NCBI GenBank assembly: GCA_030512335.1 | Contig: JAULSU010000005.1 | Coordinates: forward strand, 744,001-808,000 | DNA: 64,000 bases | DNA from: Immersiella caudata | Taxonomy: Eukaryota; Ascomycota; Sordariomycetes; Sordariales; Lasiosphaeriaceae | Direction of reading: 5' to 3' | Part shown: positions 12,401 through 22,353 of the stretch, in pieces | Position numbering within the stretch: position 1 is the first letter of the stretch | Layout of the letters: each line of letters starts with the position of its first letter | Position numbers and translations under genes: made by a program | The notes under the pieces: model-generated | Databases searched by the model: none | Seen by the model: only the letters and a program-made list of their open reading frames with translations | Told to the model about the DNA's origin: nothing

Positions 12401-12723
12401 CCAATCGAATGCGACAGTCGACAAGCCACCGAATAGCCGGAACCTTCCCAAGCCGACATTAGCAGCCTGCCTCCAAAGTTTGCCCGTTTCGCCTCCCCAA
12501 CGCTCGTGACAGACAGCTTATAATCGACCATCCGCCCACCCCCCTCCCCCCCCCTGGCGCCTGGCTCTCACGGTTCTAGCGTCTTCCCAGAGTCGAGAGA
12601 GGTAGAGTAGAGTTGAGGGGGGTTCCCGAGGAGACGAGAGGAAGCGACAAACTTGAACTAGGCTGTGGAGGGTGTGAACTTCTTTTTCTCGCGACTAACC
12701 CCCATCTGATAGACATCACCAAT
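9493..12723. other. 3.2-kb gene-free stretch
   Basis: Many overlapping frames are open on both strands because the DNA is GC-rich, but none shows a domain, signal peptide or coherent splicing. About 11640-11830 and 12530-12720 are pyrimidine-rich plus-strand leaders with short T and C runs, probably promoter and 5' UTR of the zinc-knuckle gene. Confidence 0.5.
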
Positions 12724-13505
12724 ATGTCTTCGCTCTCTCGTCGCGCATGCTACAAATGTGGTGAGCTCGGTCACCACGCCGAGGCTTGTGCCTCGCCTCA
12801 CAGGCTCTGCTACAACTGTAGGTTTTATTCCACTGCGCTATTTAACCGTCCAGATTGCTAACGTGTTCCACGCAGGCAAGCAGCCCAGTGAGTACAGCCC
12901 GGGTCCGGCTGACCGACTTGACGCTGACATGCATCTTATCAGATCACGAGTCCAGCGAGTGCCCGCTGCCTCGCACCACCGAGTCCAAGCAATGCTACCA
13001 CTGCCAGGGCTTGGGCCACGTCCAGGCCGACTGCCCGACCCTTCGCCTTAGCGGCGCTGGCGCTACCGGTCGCTGCCACAACTGCGGTCAGTTCGGCCAC
13101 TACATCCGCGCCTGCCCGAACGCGGCGAACCCTGGCGCCCCGGCTCTCGGTCGCGGCGCTCCCCCTGTTGGCCGCGGAGGCTTCGGAGGAGGCTATGGTC
13201 GTGGCGGATTTGCTGGCGGCGCTCGCCCCGCCACTTGCTACAAGTGCGGCGGGCCTAACCACTACGCCCGGGACTGCCAGGCGCAGGCCATCAAGTGCTA
13301 CTCGTGCGGCAAGCTCGGCCACATTTCGCGCGACTGCACGGCTCCCAATGGGGGCCCCCTCGGCACCGCTGGCAAGAGCTGCTACCAGTGCGGCGAGCCC
13401 GGCCACATCTCTCGCGACTGCCCCCAGAAGAACAACGCCAACGGCGAACACAAGCAGGACGTCGATCTGAACGGCAACGGCGCGGCCCCGGCTCCCGTGG
13501 CTTAG
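12724..13505 (+). CDS. GIS2: CCHC zinc-knuckle protein (Gis2/Byr3/CNBP type)
   Basis: Exons 12724-12817, 12876-12887 (12 nt) and 12943-13505 give 222 aa with seven CX2CX4HX4C knuckles: CYKCGELGHHAEAC, CYNCKQPNHESSEC, CYHCQGLGHVQADC, CHNCGQFGHYIRAC, CYKCGGPNHYARDC, CYSCGKLGHISRDC and CYQCGEPGHISRDC. The second knuckle is assembled only if the 12-nt exon is used. Between knuckles four and five is a Gly/Arg linker with RGG motifs (GRGGFGGGYGRGG). Seven knuckles plus an RGG box define the Gis2/Byr3/CNBP family, which binds single-stranded RNA/DNA and acts in translation and stress-granule biology. The C-terminus is short and polar. The family call is secure; orthology to yeast GIS2 is an inference. 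Confidence 0.9.
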
Positions 13506-15519
13506 GAAAGCCCGACGAAGCAGGCGACGCAGCCGGCCCAGCCTGACGACAAACTCAATGGTTCGACATCCCCCGCACGGACAAGCGAGTTGTCCTCCTG
13601 AACGACTTTGCTCATTTACGGGCTAAATGCCCTTTTCCTTATTTTCTTATCACGATGCGGTCCTATAGCCTTGCACGACTGGTTCATAAGACGATTCGGC
13701 TTCGAAACGGCGTCCAGGGGTCCTTTTTCTCTTGTCAGCTTCATTTTCAAGTAAACCAACCTTTTTCTGGACAAACGATGGGACGGAAAAGATGTACGGT
13801 CTCCTTTGGCAACACGACGATTCTCTCTCTCTCTCCGCATTTACACGCTCTTGTCTCGGAATGGCACTACGACACTTTGCATTCTTTCCGGGAGCTAGGA
13901 TCTGGACATGCAGGGCTTTTTGCGCATTTGTCATGCCGCCATACACTAGACTCTCTCCCTTTGGAAACGAGGGATTTCAGCGATACCCCTGCCACGAGCA
14001 ACGACGACGCAGCGATGGTGTTCTGGACCATTTGACACCAGGGATTGTTTTATTACTCTCGGATTCAACTTCTATCTGGGCTCATGGATACATGTGGAGC
14101 GAGACATCGGTGGAAACTGGATTCATTACGATCGGACAGCAGAATCTAACCTGGTTCTCGTTGGGTCCTTCTCGTCACAGCTCTTTGGCGTGGCTGCGGA
14201 AATGTCGTCCGAGATGTCACGCTGCTGTTTTTGATGTGGGCATGGAATTGAGAGTGGTGGTAGGAGGTGAGGTGGAAGTTGAGGGTGTTGTGCGGAAGAG
14301 AAGTGGCTGGCAGTGCTTGAGTTGGGAGTGAAGAGGGAAGGCCGCTGCTCGTTGGTTGTGTTGCTGTATGTGTTGAATAGTGCGTATACGAAGTTGTCGC
14401 AATGCTTACTGTTGAGGTGATGAGTGAGTTGTGGGTGTAGAATTGTGGTTGACGGTTTTGCCGGACAGGGGTGTCCATATCGGGATGGGCGCACCAAGTG
14501 AGGCCCTCGTGGAGCAGTGTCTGCTGGCACGATCGCCGCTTGAGATGATGACTCTGCGGCTGGATGTATTGAGGTCAGTGAGGGGCTGGACTGCCGAGGA
14601 CCTTGGCGTTGGGCTTCGGAATGCCGGTGATGCGTTTGCGCTTACATTTGCTCTTGAGAGATACCCGTTTCTTTTCAGCTTGGGTTCATGTTCAGCCTGG
14701 TGGAGAGAACACAATCATATAAATCTTGGAAAGGCGCGAAAAAGGGGAGGAGGACAAGAGCGCTAGGAGACGAATCTCGACGTAAGACTTGTGAAGAGAA
14801 AAGTCGGAATAGAACAGATCTGTTTTTGACGCGGCCGTCATAAACGAGCAGGATATTTATCAGTTGTTCCTGGTCCGCATCGGGCCAGATCGCAATGGAC
14901 CTTCCCAACTGTCCGAATGTCGTAATGAGATGGCTGGCTTGTTCAGTTCTGATATTCCCTTGTGATACCCGCAACTGTGAGGTTGACCGCGCGACCAAAT
15001 GCGTAATGATGAGATTGGCGAACGCCCGAGCGCAGAGACGACGTCAACTTCTCCAGAAGGTAGAACAAGGCTTTGCGCCCTTGCAACTTGTGTATCTATC
15101 ACTGCAGGTGTAAGTTTTGGCAGACGTTTAGACAGTTACACAGTCCTGTGTGTTGGAAATTGTGGTTGCACAAGATCAGGAGGTACGTAGAAGAGGCTGC
15201 TTGAGCGGCGCAGTCGGAGCGAGGGAGGGGCAAGCCACTGAGGGGCTGGCGCGAGGGGCGCGGGATCGACGGTGGGCTATGGAGTGCGGGGTGATGGTGG
15301 GGTTGGCTGGCTGACAGAACGGTAAGCTTTGGGCGAGGGCGTTGTCGCGCGGGTGGAGCGACGAAGCTGGGTAAAGATTGAGAGAGCACTCACCGATTGA
15401 TGCTCTTGTCGTTTACTATTGACGTGAATCGGGGGGTGAGGGGGGAGTTGTCGGATCGTCGAGTTGCGCAAGCCGCAGTCGGTGGCATGAGGTGCAATAG
15501 CTGTGAGTCCAATCAATAA
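13506..15519. other. Intergenic, 3' UTR and tRNA upstream region
   Basis: The first several hundred bases are probably 3' UTR of the zinc-knuckle gene. A Ser/Thr/Pro-rich minus-strand frame runs through about 14406-14714 but has no identifiable start or family, so I do not call it. I see no repeats. Confidence 0.4.
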
Positions 15520-15611
15520 GCCCTTTTAGCTCAGTGGTAGAGCGCGGCACTCGTAACAGTTCTCCTGATCCTGAAATGCCGAGGTCTACGGTTCAATCCC
15601 GTAAGGGGGCA
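15520..15611 (+). tRNA. tRNA-Thr (anticodon CGT) with intron
   Basis: A complete cloverleaf folds by hand. The acceptor stem is GCCCTTT with AGGGGGC (two G-T pairs), followed by discriminator A. The D arm is GCTC-AGTGGTA-GAGC. The anticodon stem is CGGCA/TGCCG with loop CTCGTAA, giving anticodon CGT (Thr, ACG codons). The variable loop is short and the T arm is TACGG-TTCAATC-CCGTA. A 20-nt intron sits in the canonical position one base 3' of the anticodon, inside the loop. The mature length is 72 nt including the discriminator. A T9 run follows as Pol III terminator. Confidence 0.93.
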
Positions 15612-15618
15612 GTACGTC

Positions 15619-15627
15619 TTTTTTTTT
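15619..15627 (+). terminator. RNA polymerase III terminator of tRNA-Thr
   Basis: A run of nine T starts seven bases after the discriminator base, which is typical of Pol III termination. Confidence 0.85.
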
Positions 15628-16582
15628 AATTAGTACCTATTGCTCCTCATAGCCCCCTTTTTGTGTTTTTCTTACAGCTCTTGGTTTTTTCTGTTTCCCT
15701 TCCCCCTCCAGCAGGCGCTCCTGTTTTCTCTCTGTTGTGCCGTCTGGAGAGCGCCTTTGTGCACCCCTTGGCGTCACAAACGGGAGGCATTTACGTTGCC
15801 CCTTTTGAGATACGCCCAGACCTCTTCTTTGACTGCCTCAAGGGAATGCACGCCGCCCTTCGCATGGCCAAGCGGCATACATGCACGAGGAGCAAGTATT
15901 AGAAGCCGCTGCCTGGCAGTGACGCACATGCCCTGCTGGTCAGCCTGCAGACAATGGTCGAGATAAGCTAAAAATGGATGCGTCAATGATTGGACTCTCG
16001 GCGGATACCTGCCGTGGAGTGCATCGTTGTTGTTACAATGGAGATGCCACCCGACAGGGTTCCTTGGCTGGTGGCTCGACGCTGCTAATTTCGACGAACG
16101 TGTAAATCCACCAGAAAACGTCGTACCTTACTGGCCATGGCCAGAAGCGGGCAACGGCACCCGGAGCCGATGGTGAATACCGGAGCAGCCGCGGACGGCA
16201 TGTAGGACAGGACCGGTTTTGAGAGACTTTGGTGTGGCTGTTACATCCCCCCTCATCTAACCCAATCCACGACCCTGCCGACCGCTTGCCGACAGACACT
16301 GGTCGTAACAGGTGGCGCTCAGGGGAGAGGGGTAATACAGAAGCAAGTCCTTACAGACAGGGGGGGTCACTGGTTAATGGTCGTATGTTATTGTAAGTAA
16401 AGCAGCACACGTGTTAGTACATTAGGACATAATCGAAGAGGGTTTAATTGACGAGCGAATACTTACGTAAGGAACCCAGAAGATTCCTCACACCAGCGTA
16501 CGATAATACTTATTTTTTTTTTTTGACGCGTCGCCGATCTCCCATGTGCGTCTGACAATCTTTCGAAGCCGTTACCGCAGCC
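15628..16582. other. Intergenic, nothing recognised
   Basis: There are no convincing genes; open frames are short and contradictory. A T10 run lies near 16510. I looked for a 5S rRNA near the tRNA and did not see one. Confidence 0.4.
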
Positions 16583-17818
16583 ATGATGCGTTCTCGACAT
16601 CAGAACCTGGAGCCCCCAGCCGACGGCATTGATCCCGACAATTACGGCCCAATAATTCTAGCGACTTGCTGGCTCGTTGAAGTACTCTCCGGCATCATCA
16701 TCTGCCTCAGGGTGTACTGCAAGCTCAAGCGGCGACCTCTGGTACGATGATTACATCTTGATAGCCGCATGGGTGGGTGTCTCCCCGTCTGATCTAATTC
16801 TGATGTCAACAGAAGATCTAACGGAGCCAAGCTTTTCCAAACCGCCAACGTCATTGTTACCACCGTCAATGTGTCGCTAGGGGGCGGTCAACACATATAC
16901 CGTCTCGACCCGGCCGTAATCCCGATTCTCGGGCTTACCGGGAACGTCGCTGGCACCCTGTCCATCATTGCAGCGCTGCTGAGCAAAGCATCCTTCGGTT
17001 TCACACTGATCCGTCTGACCAACGGGGCGATAAAATGGTGTATTTATGTTCTCCTGGTCACGATGAACATCTTCCTCGCTATGAGCGCCGTCTTCATCTG
17101 GGTGCGGTGCACCCCGGTAGCTAGGACATGCCGCCACGAGGTGCGCGGGGCCTGCTGGGCTCCGATTGTGAACACCAGCTATGGGTTGTTCTCTGGCGGT
17201 GAGCGGGAACCTGAAATCCTCCCCCATACACCTGTTCGGGACTGACAAACTCTCGTGCGCACAGTGTACTCGGCGTTTGTCGATTTTACCTTGTCATTCC
17301 TGCGGTGGCCACTGATCTGGAACTTGCAAATTCGCCTACGGGAGAATCTTGGCGTAGTTGTGGCGATGAGCATGGGTGTTTTGTAAGTTGTAACCATATG
17401 AATTCCCACGAGTGTATTCTAACGACTTTCCCTCCTCATAACAGTGCTGGTCTGGGAGCCATTGCCAAAGGTTCTCCAGCTGCACAACCTGTCTGATCCA
17501 GACTCAACATGTGGGTCCAACAAACAAATCCGATACCAAAGCTCTTTGTTTCTTCGCTGACATCAATACCCAGACTACAAAAGCGAGATTGTCATCTGGG
17601 GCACAGTTGAGACGGCCGTGACCATCATCGCCGCCTCGATTCCCTTCCTTCGGATTCTCGTGGTGGAATCCCGGCCCTTGCGGGAGTGTCGGCCGCAGAC
17701 CCCAAAGTTCATGTTTCCGAGAGAAGTCAGCGTGGAACACGAAATTGCCATGGATAAAGATTCGGCGGAGTGGGAGCAGTTTCAAGAGATCACGAATCCT
17801 GGCAGGGTGGTTTGTTAA
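16583..17818 (+). pseudogene. PTH11-like receptor, reading frame broken
   Basis: The parts clearly belong to the fungal rhodopsin/PTH11-type seven-helix family. From ATG 16583 the frame reads the first helix (LATCWLVEVLSGIIICLRVYC). It then hits a stop unless one base is removed near 16736, after which RLWYDDYILIAAW is in frame. Later blocks are SLGGGQHIYRLDPAVIPIL, the TM region GNVAGTLSIIAALLSKASFGFTLIRL, WAPIVNTSYGLFSGVYSAFVDF (joined over a GTGAGC intron) and VVVAMSMGVF. A second extra base, an A in AAAGG near 17466-17470, breaks AKVLQLHNLSDPDS. The end (IVIWGTVETAVTIIAASIPFLRIL) returns to frame and stops at 17818. The first intron junction is also out of phase. At least two one-base insertions mean a pseudogene or base-call errors in short homopolymers. 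Ligand unknown. Confidence 0.75.
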
Positions 17819-17935
17819 TTGTGAGGCTGGAACCAAGTAGCTACTAAACAAAGGGTCGGGTGTGTACTTCACCCCAGGGATGACACTCAGGGGCACCGAG
17901 GTCTCTAAGTTACTGATCTCCCAGGCATTACATCG

Positions 17936-18483
17936 TCAGGCCCGGAAACGATGTATGCAACACCAAGTGGCAAACCCACCGATAGCCACGACTATAATGA
18001 TCGGAATGCCGGCTACCAGATACAAAAACAGCAAGGTGTTTATCCCTCCGCCCCATCTATCCACCTTCCCCCGCTGGAGCTCCGACCCGGGAATCCACTG
18101 CGTAATCCTGTCCCCCTCAAAACGCCCTCAATCACCGGTGGCCGGGGACTCAGCGTCGGAAGGTCGGTTGTCTGTCACTCAATAAGCCATGCCAGCACGT
18201 ATGCGACGCTTATTATCTCCCGGCTAGAGCTGGAGCCGCTCGCCCCGGTGCGGACGAAGGTCAGCACACACGACGGTCATGTGGTGTCGAGGCCGACTGT
18301 GGTAGGCAGCGGGTAGCCCGGCGTGCAGCAGTAGGCTGTTGAGTTGGAAGCTGTCATCGTTGAAATGGTTGACGTCGTAGTTCCTAGCCACATGGCCGGC
18401 CAACCCTGGGGGGGTATGGGCGGGGCTAAAGGTGAGCTAGCCACCACTGCCAGCCGGGTCGAGGCAGGCCGTGTAGCGCACAT
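17936..18483 (-). pseudogene. Relic of a Ser/Thr-rich single-pass surface protein
   Basis: Read on the minus strand, one frame gives IPPQGWPAMW, a Thr/Ser-rich stretch, YCCTPGYPLPTT, an in-frame TGA, SCVLTFVRTGASGSSS, REIISVAYVLAWLIE, a second in-frame TGA and QTTDLPTLSPRPP. After a frame change it continues INTLLFLYLVAGIPIIIVVA-IGGFATWCCIHRFRA and stops at 17936. Cys-rich extracellular part, Ser/Thr region and single membrane helix with a short basic tail match a common filamentous-fungal surface protein layout. Two TGA codons plus a frameshift indicate decay. The 5' exon was not identified. The family assignment is by architecture only. Confidence 0.45.
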
Positions 18484-18962
18484 CGGACTGGTCGGGGAAA
18501 AGTCGTACGATAAGTAAAGTCCTTCTCCTCCTTAATTGAGTCCCCTTCCCGCGCCGCAGTCTCTCACTGTCGAAACTCCTCCTTGGAAAGACATTCGCGC
18601 GGACAGAATTGAATAACATATCTATCCAGCTCCCGTCTCATGGGTGCAGGAGAAGTCCACGTCGTGTCGTGTCGTGTCGCGTACGTAGCGGGTTTGGGCA
18701 GTGGCAACGCGCACGGACCCCCTGTTACCCCTCACTAGGGTATTATTGCAGTCCCAGTGCTCCTCTCCGTGGTTAGGCTCCGACACGTGATATGAGGTGG
18801 GCATCTCCGAAATGCGATTTCTCCCGATATTTCCACCTCCATCTAGCTACAGTACCTTTGCCTTGAGAACGCTGTGTCGAGGCAATTCTTCAACTCAACC
18901 CAGCAACACGCTACAGAGAACCCAGAGAAAGCGGAGAGACAGAAGAGGAAAGTACACCATCC

Positions 18963-21900
18963 ATGGCTACACCTGTGGGATCGGAGGCCAAGCACAAGTC
19001 CAGCAGAGATGCGGATCTGCATCGCTATTCCCCTCTGTCGGAACATGGCAATATCCGCTTGGTTCGCCTATTGCCGCACAAAGACGAGAGAGCCCCTATT
19101 CAATGCCAGCTTTTCGAGTACCCCTTGGAGGAGCTAAGTCAACAAGCGACCCATCTCTACGAGGCCCTGTCGTACGTGTGGGGTTCCGAGGAAGACAACA
19201 TGAAACAACCCATCTACATCCACTCATTAGACGGCAAGGGCAAGGGCGACAATGCTTCAGCTGGAAATGTCCGTTGCTTACGCGTCACAACAAACCTCCA
19301 CGCAGCACTATCGCATATCCGAGATCGCGTCATGGATCGCGTCTTGTGGATAGATGCCATCTGTATCAACCAGGAGGACAACAAGGAGAAGGGAGGGCAG
19401 GTTCAATCCATGGCGAAGATTTACGCTAGCGCCAATCGTGTCATTGTCTGGCTTGGAGAAGCGGCAGGCGATACGGACGGGGCATTTGAAGCGCTCTGCC
19501 AGGCCGCTGCCACGGGTCGCATCGGCCTGTCAGCCTGCCGGACAATCCCCGCTCTGCTGGAACGGCCATGGTTTCAACGGATTTGGGTATGTGATAGTGG
19601 TGAACGAATAACATCCGGCACAAGTATCTCTCGCTGATAAAATCGACTCTCAGATCCTCCAAGAAGTTGCCGCAGCTCGACAGATCCTGATAAAGTGCGG
19701 CCCTGACGAAGTGGATGGGTCTGTATTTTGCTCAGGCATCGAGGCATCGAAGCTGCTCGATGACGATAACGCGCATCCAAACTTGCGGGCTCTGGTCCCT
19801 CCCATTACCTACCTCATGCGACATGTGACCTTCTGGCCTCGGGCCGCGGCAAGTCGCACAGGTGCATTCTCCCTGAAGATTCGCCCTCTGGCTGAGCTGG
19901 TAGACATGTACCATACTCACAAGGCCTCAAACCAACTCGACAAGATCTATGCCTTGCTTGGCATGTGCTCTGATGACCCCAAGGCGGCAGGGCTATCGGC
20001 CGATTATGGCGTTTCGTGGGAAGACGTCTTTCGGAAACTCATCTGTTTCTCCATCTCCAACCGGATATCTGTGCGAGTATGGGGGGATAAGCAAAGCGTT
20101 GCCGTGATTCGGGGTAAAGGCCGAATTCTTGGCAAGGTATCCTGCGTTCAAGGAGGCGATGCTCGAGGGGATGTGCAGAAGGTGGGCATCACATGGAAGA
20201 ATGCGCATGGCAGTTTCGTCACGGAAGAAGAAGGGAGCTTTTTACTGTCTTTGCAGGCCTCGGCGAAACCTATCCAGGTAGGGGATGCCGTTTGCCAACT
20301 GGAAGAAGCATCAAACCCCACAATCATCAGGCTGTGCGACGGCTACTCGGCAGTCATTATGATTCAAGCCCCCCTATCCAGGACATATGGCAAGCGGTTG
20401 GAGCATTTACGTCGAATCATTACCTCTTTGGTCGATCTCGTACTTGTTTGGGACTGGGAAGTACCCCAGTACGATCAGGGTCAAGACTACGAGTCTTTCA
20501 AGGGCAGCCAAGGAGGCTCTGCACAGCCACAGCCGGCATTGCAGGATGATCTAGAAAAAGTTGTCAGATTGTGGAATTTCGGAATACTGTTGAGTGCAAT
20601 GGGAAAATACGAAGACTCGGGTAACATGCTCCGACAAGCCATCAAGACGTATGGCGCGGTACCGGGATGCACAGATACCTTTTCGAGTCACAGCGCCGGG
20701 GTAGAGGCGGATGAGGAGGTACTGACTGTAATGCATGATCTAGCTCGTGGATGCCAGGCGCAGGACTGGGCTGGTCAGACACCATTATGGTGGGCTTTGG
20801 AGCAAGGCCATGAAGCCATGGTGAAGGTGCTTCTCGATGGAGGGGTGGATGTTGAGGCGAATGATAGGGGCGGTCAGACACCATTATCGTGGGCTTCTGA
20901 GAATGGCCACGAGGCTGTGGTAAAGGTGCTTCTCGACAAAGGGGCGGATATCGAGTTGAAGGATAAGGACGGTCGAACACCATTATCGTGGGCTTCTAGG
21001 TTTGGGCACGAGGCTGTGGTAAAGGTGCTTCTCGATAAAGGGGCGGATGTCGGGGTGAAGAATGGGGACGGTCGAACACCATTATCGTGGGCTTCTGAGA
21101 ATGGCCACGAGGCTGTGGTAAAGGTGCTTCTCGACAAAGGGGCGGATATCGAGTTGAAGGATAAGGACGGTCGAACACCATTATCGTGGGCTTCTGAGAA
21201 TGGCCACGAGGCTGTGGTAGAGGTGCTTCTCGATAAAGGGGCGGATGTCGGGGTGAAGAATGGGGACGGTCGAACACCATTATCGTGGGCTTCTGAGAAT
21301 GGCCACGAGGCTGTGGTAAAGGTGCTTCTCGATAGAGGGGCGGATGTCAAGGTGAATGATCAGAACAGTCGAACACCATTATGGTGGGCTTCTGAGAATG
21401 GCCACGAGGCCGTGGTAAAGGTGCTTCTCGATAGAGGGGCGGATATCGAGGCGAAGGAGGTATACTACGGTCAAACACCATTATCGCGGGCTTCTGTGAA
21501 TGGCCACGAGGCTGTGGTAAAGGTGCTTCTCGATAGAGGGGCGGATATCGGGTTGGAGGATAGTTACTACGATCGAACGACATTATCGTGGGCTTCTGAG
21601 AATGGCCACGAGGCTGTGGTAAAGGTGCTTCTCGATAGAGGGGCGGATGTCAAGGTGAATGATAAGGAGGGTCGAACACCATTATCGTGGGCTTCTGAGA
21701 ATGGCCACGAGGCTGTGGTAAAGGTGCTTCTCGATAAAGGGGCGGATATCGAGGTGAAGGATAATTTCTACGGTCGAACACCATTATTGTGGGCTTCTAC
21801 GAATGGCTACGAGGCTGTAGTAAAGGTGCTTCTCGACAAAGGGGCGGATATCGAGGTGAAGGATAGTTCCTACGGTCAAACGCCATTATCGTGGGCTTCT

Positions 21901-22353
21901 GAGAATGGCCACGAGGCTGTGGTAAAGGTGCTTCTCGACAAAGGGGCGGATGTCGAAGCGAAGGATAAGGAAGGTCGAACGCCATTGTGGTGGGCTTCTG
22001 AGATTGGCCACGAGGCTGTGGTGAAGGTGCTTCTCGATAGAGGGGCGGATATCGAGGTGAAGGATAAGGACGGTCGAACACCATTATCGTGGGCTTCTAG
22101 GTTTGGGCACGAGGCTGTGGTAAAGGTGCTTCTCGATAAAGGGGCGGATGTCAAGGTGAAGGATAAGGAAGGTCGAACACCATTATCGTGGGCTTCTAGG
22201 TATGGCTACGAGGCTGTAGTAAAGGTGCTTCTCGATAGAGGGGCGGATGTCGAGGTGAAGGATAGGGAAGGTCGAACACCATTTTGGTTGGCTTCTGAGA
22301 TTGGCTACAAGGCCGTGGGGAAGTTCTTTCTCGATAGAGGGGCGGATGTCTAG
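18963..22353 (+). CDS. HET-domain protein with 16 ankyrin repeats
   Basis: Exons 18963-19586 and 19654-22353 (67-nt intron, donor GTATGT) encode 1107 aa from an ATG in good context (ATCCATGG). Residues about 62-215 are a HET domain with its hallmark blocks: YEALSYVWGSEED, VTTNLHAALSHIRD, RVLWIDAICINQED and RPWFQRIWILQEV, the last assembled across the intron. HET domains trigger heterokaryon-incompatibility cell death. Residues about 216-578 are unassigned, with a TPR-like segment (LWNFGILLSAMGKYEDSGNML). Residues 579-1107 are 16 consecutive ankyrin repeats (TPLSWASENGHEAVVKVLLD consensus) that are nearly identical. No P-loop NTPase (NACHT/NB-ARC) lies between. The stop arises inside a repeat (see findings). 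A role in non-self recognition is inferred from family knowledge. Confidence 0.92.
20764..22350 (+). repeat. 16-unit ankyrin-coding tandem repeat array
   Basis: There are sixteen in-frame units of 99 or 102 bp. The segment coding GHEAVVKVLLD(K/R)GAD is the same even at silent positions in most units, so the array is homogenised at DNA level. Units 2-3 and 4-5 form a 198-bp dimer repeated almost exactly (about 20920-21117 and 21118-21315). Four junctions carry one extra codon and an aromatic residue (VYYG, SYYD, NFYG, SSYG). Confidence 0.95.

Noticed and set aside
11428..12462. Open plus frame of 344 codons
   Set aside because: GC-rich and low-complexity, overlapping the pyrimidine-rich leader of the zinc-knuckle gene. 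No domain or splice support.
12939..13451. Minus-strand Ala-rich frame of 170 codons
   Set aside because: Exact antisense shadow of the zinc-knuckle exon.
15628..16582. Looked for 5S rRNA or a second tRNA beside tRNA-Thr
   Set aside because: No internal control regions or foldable structure found.
20642..22154. Several long minus-strand repetitive frames
   Set aside because: Antisense shadows of the ankyrin array caused by its repeat period being a multiple of three.
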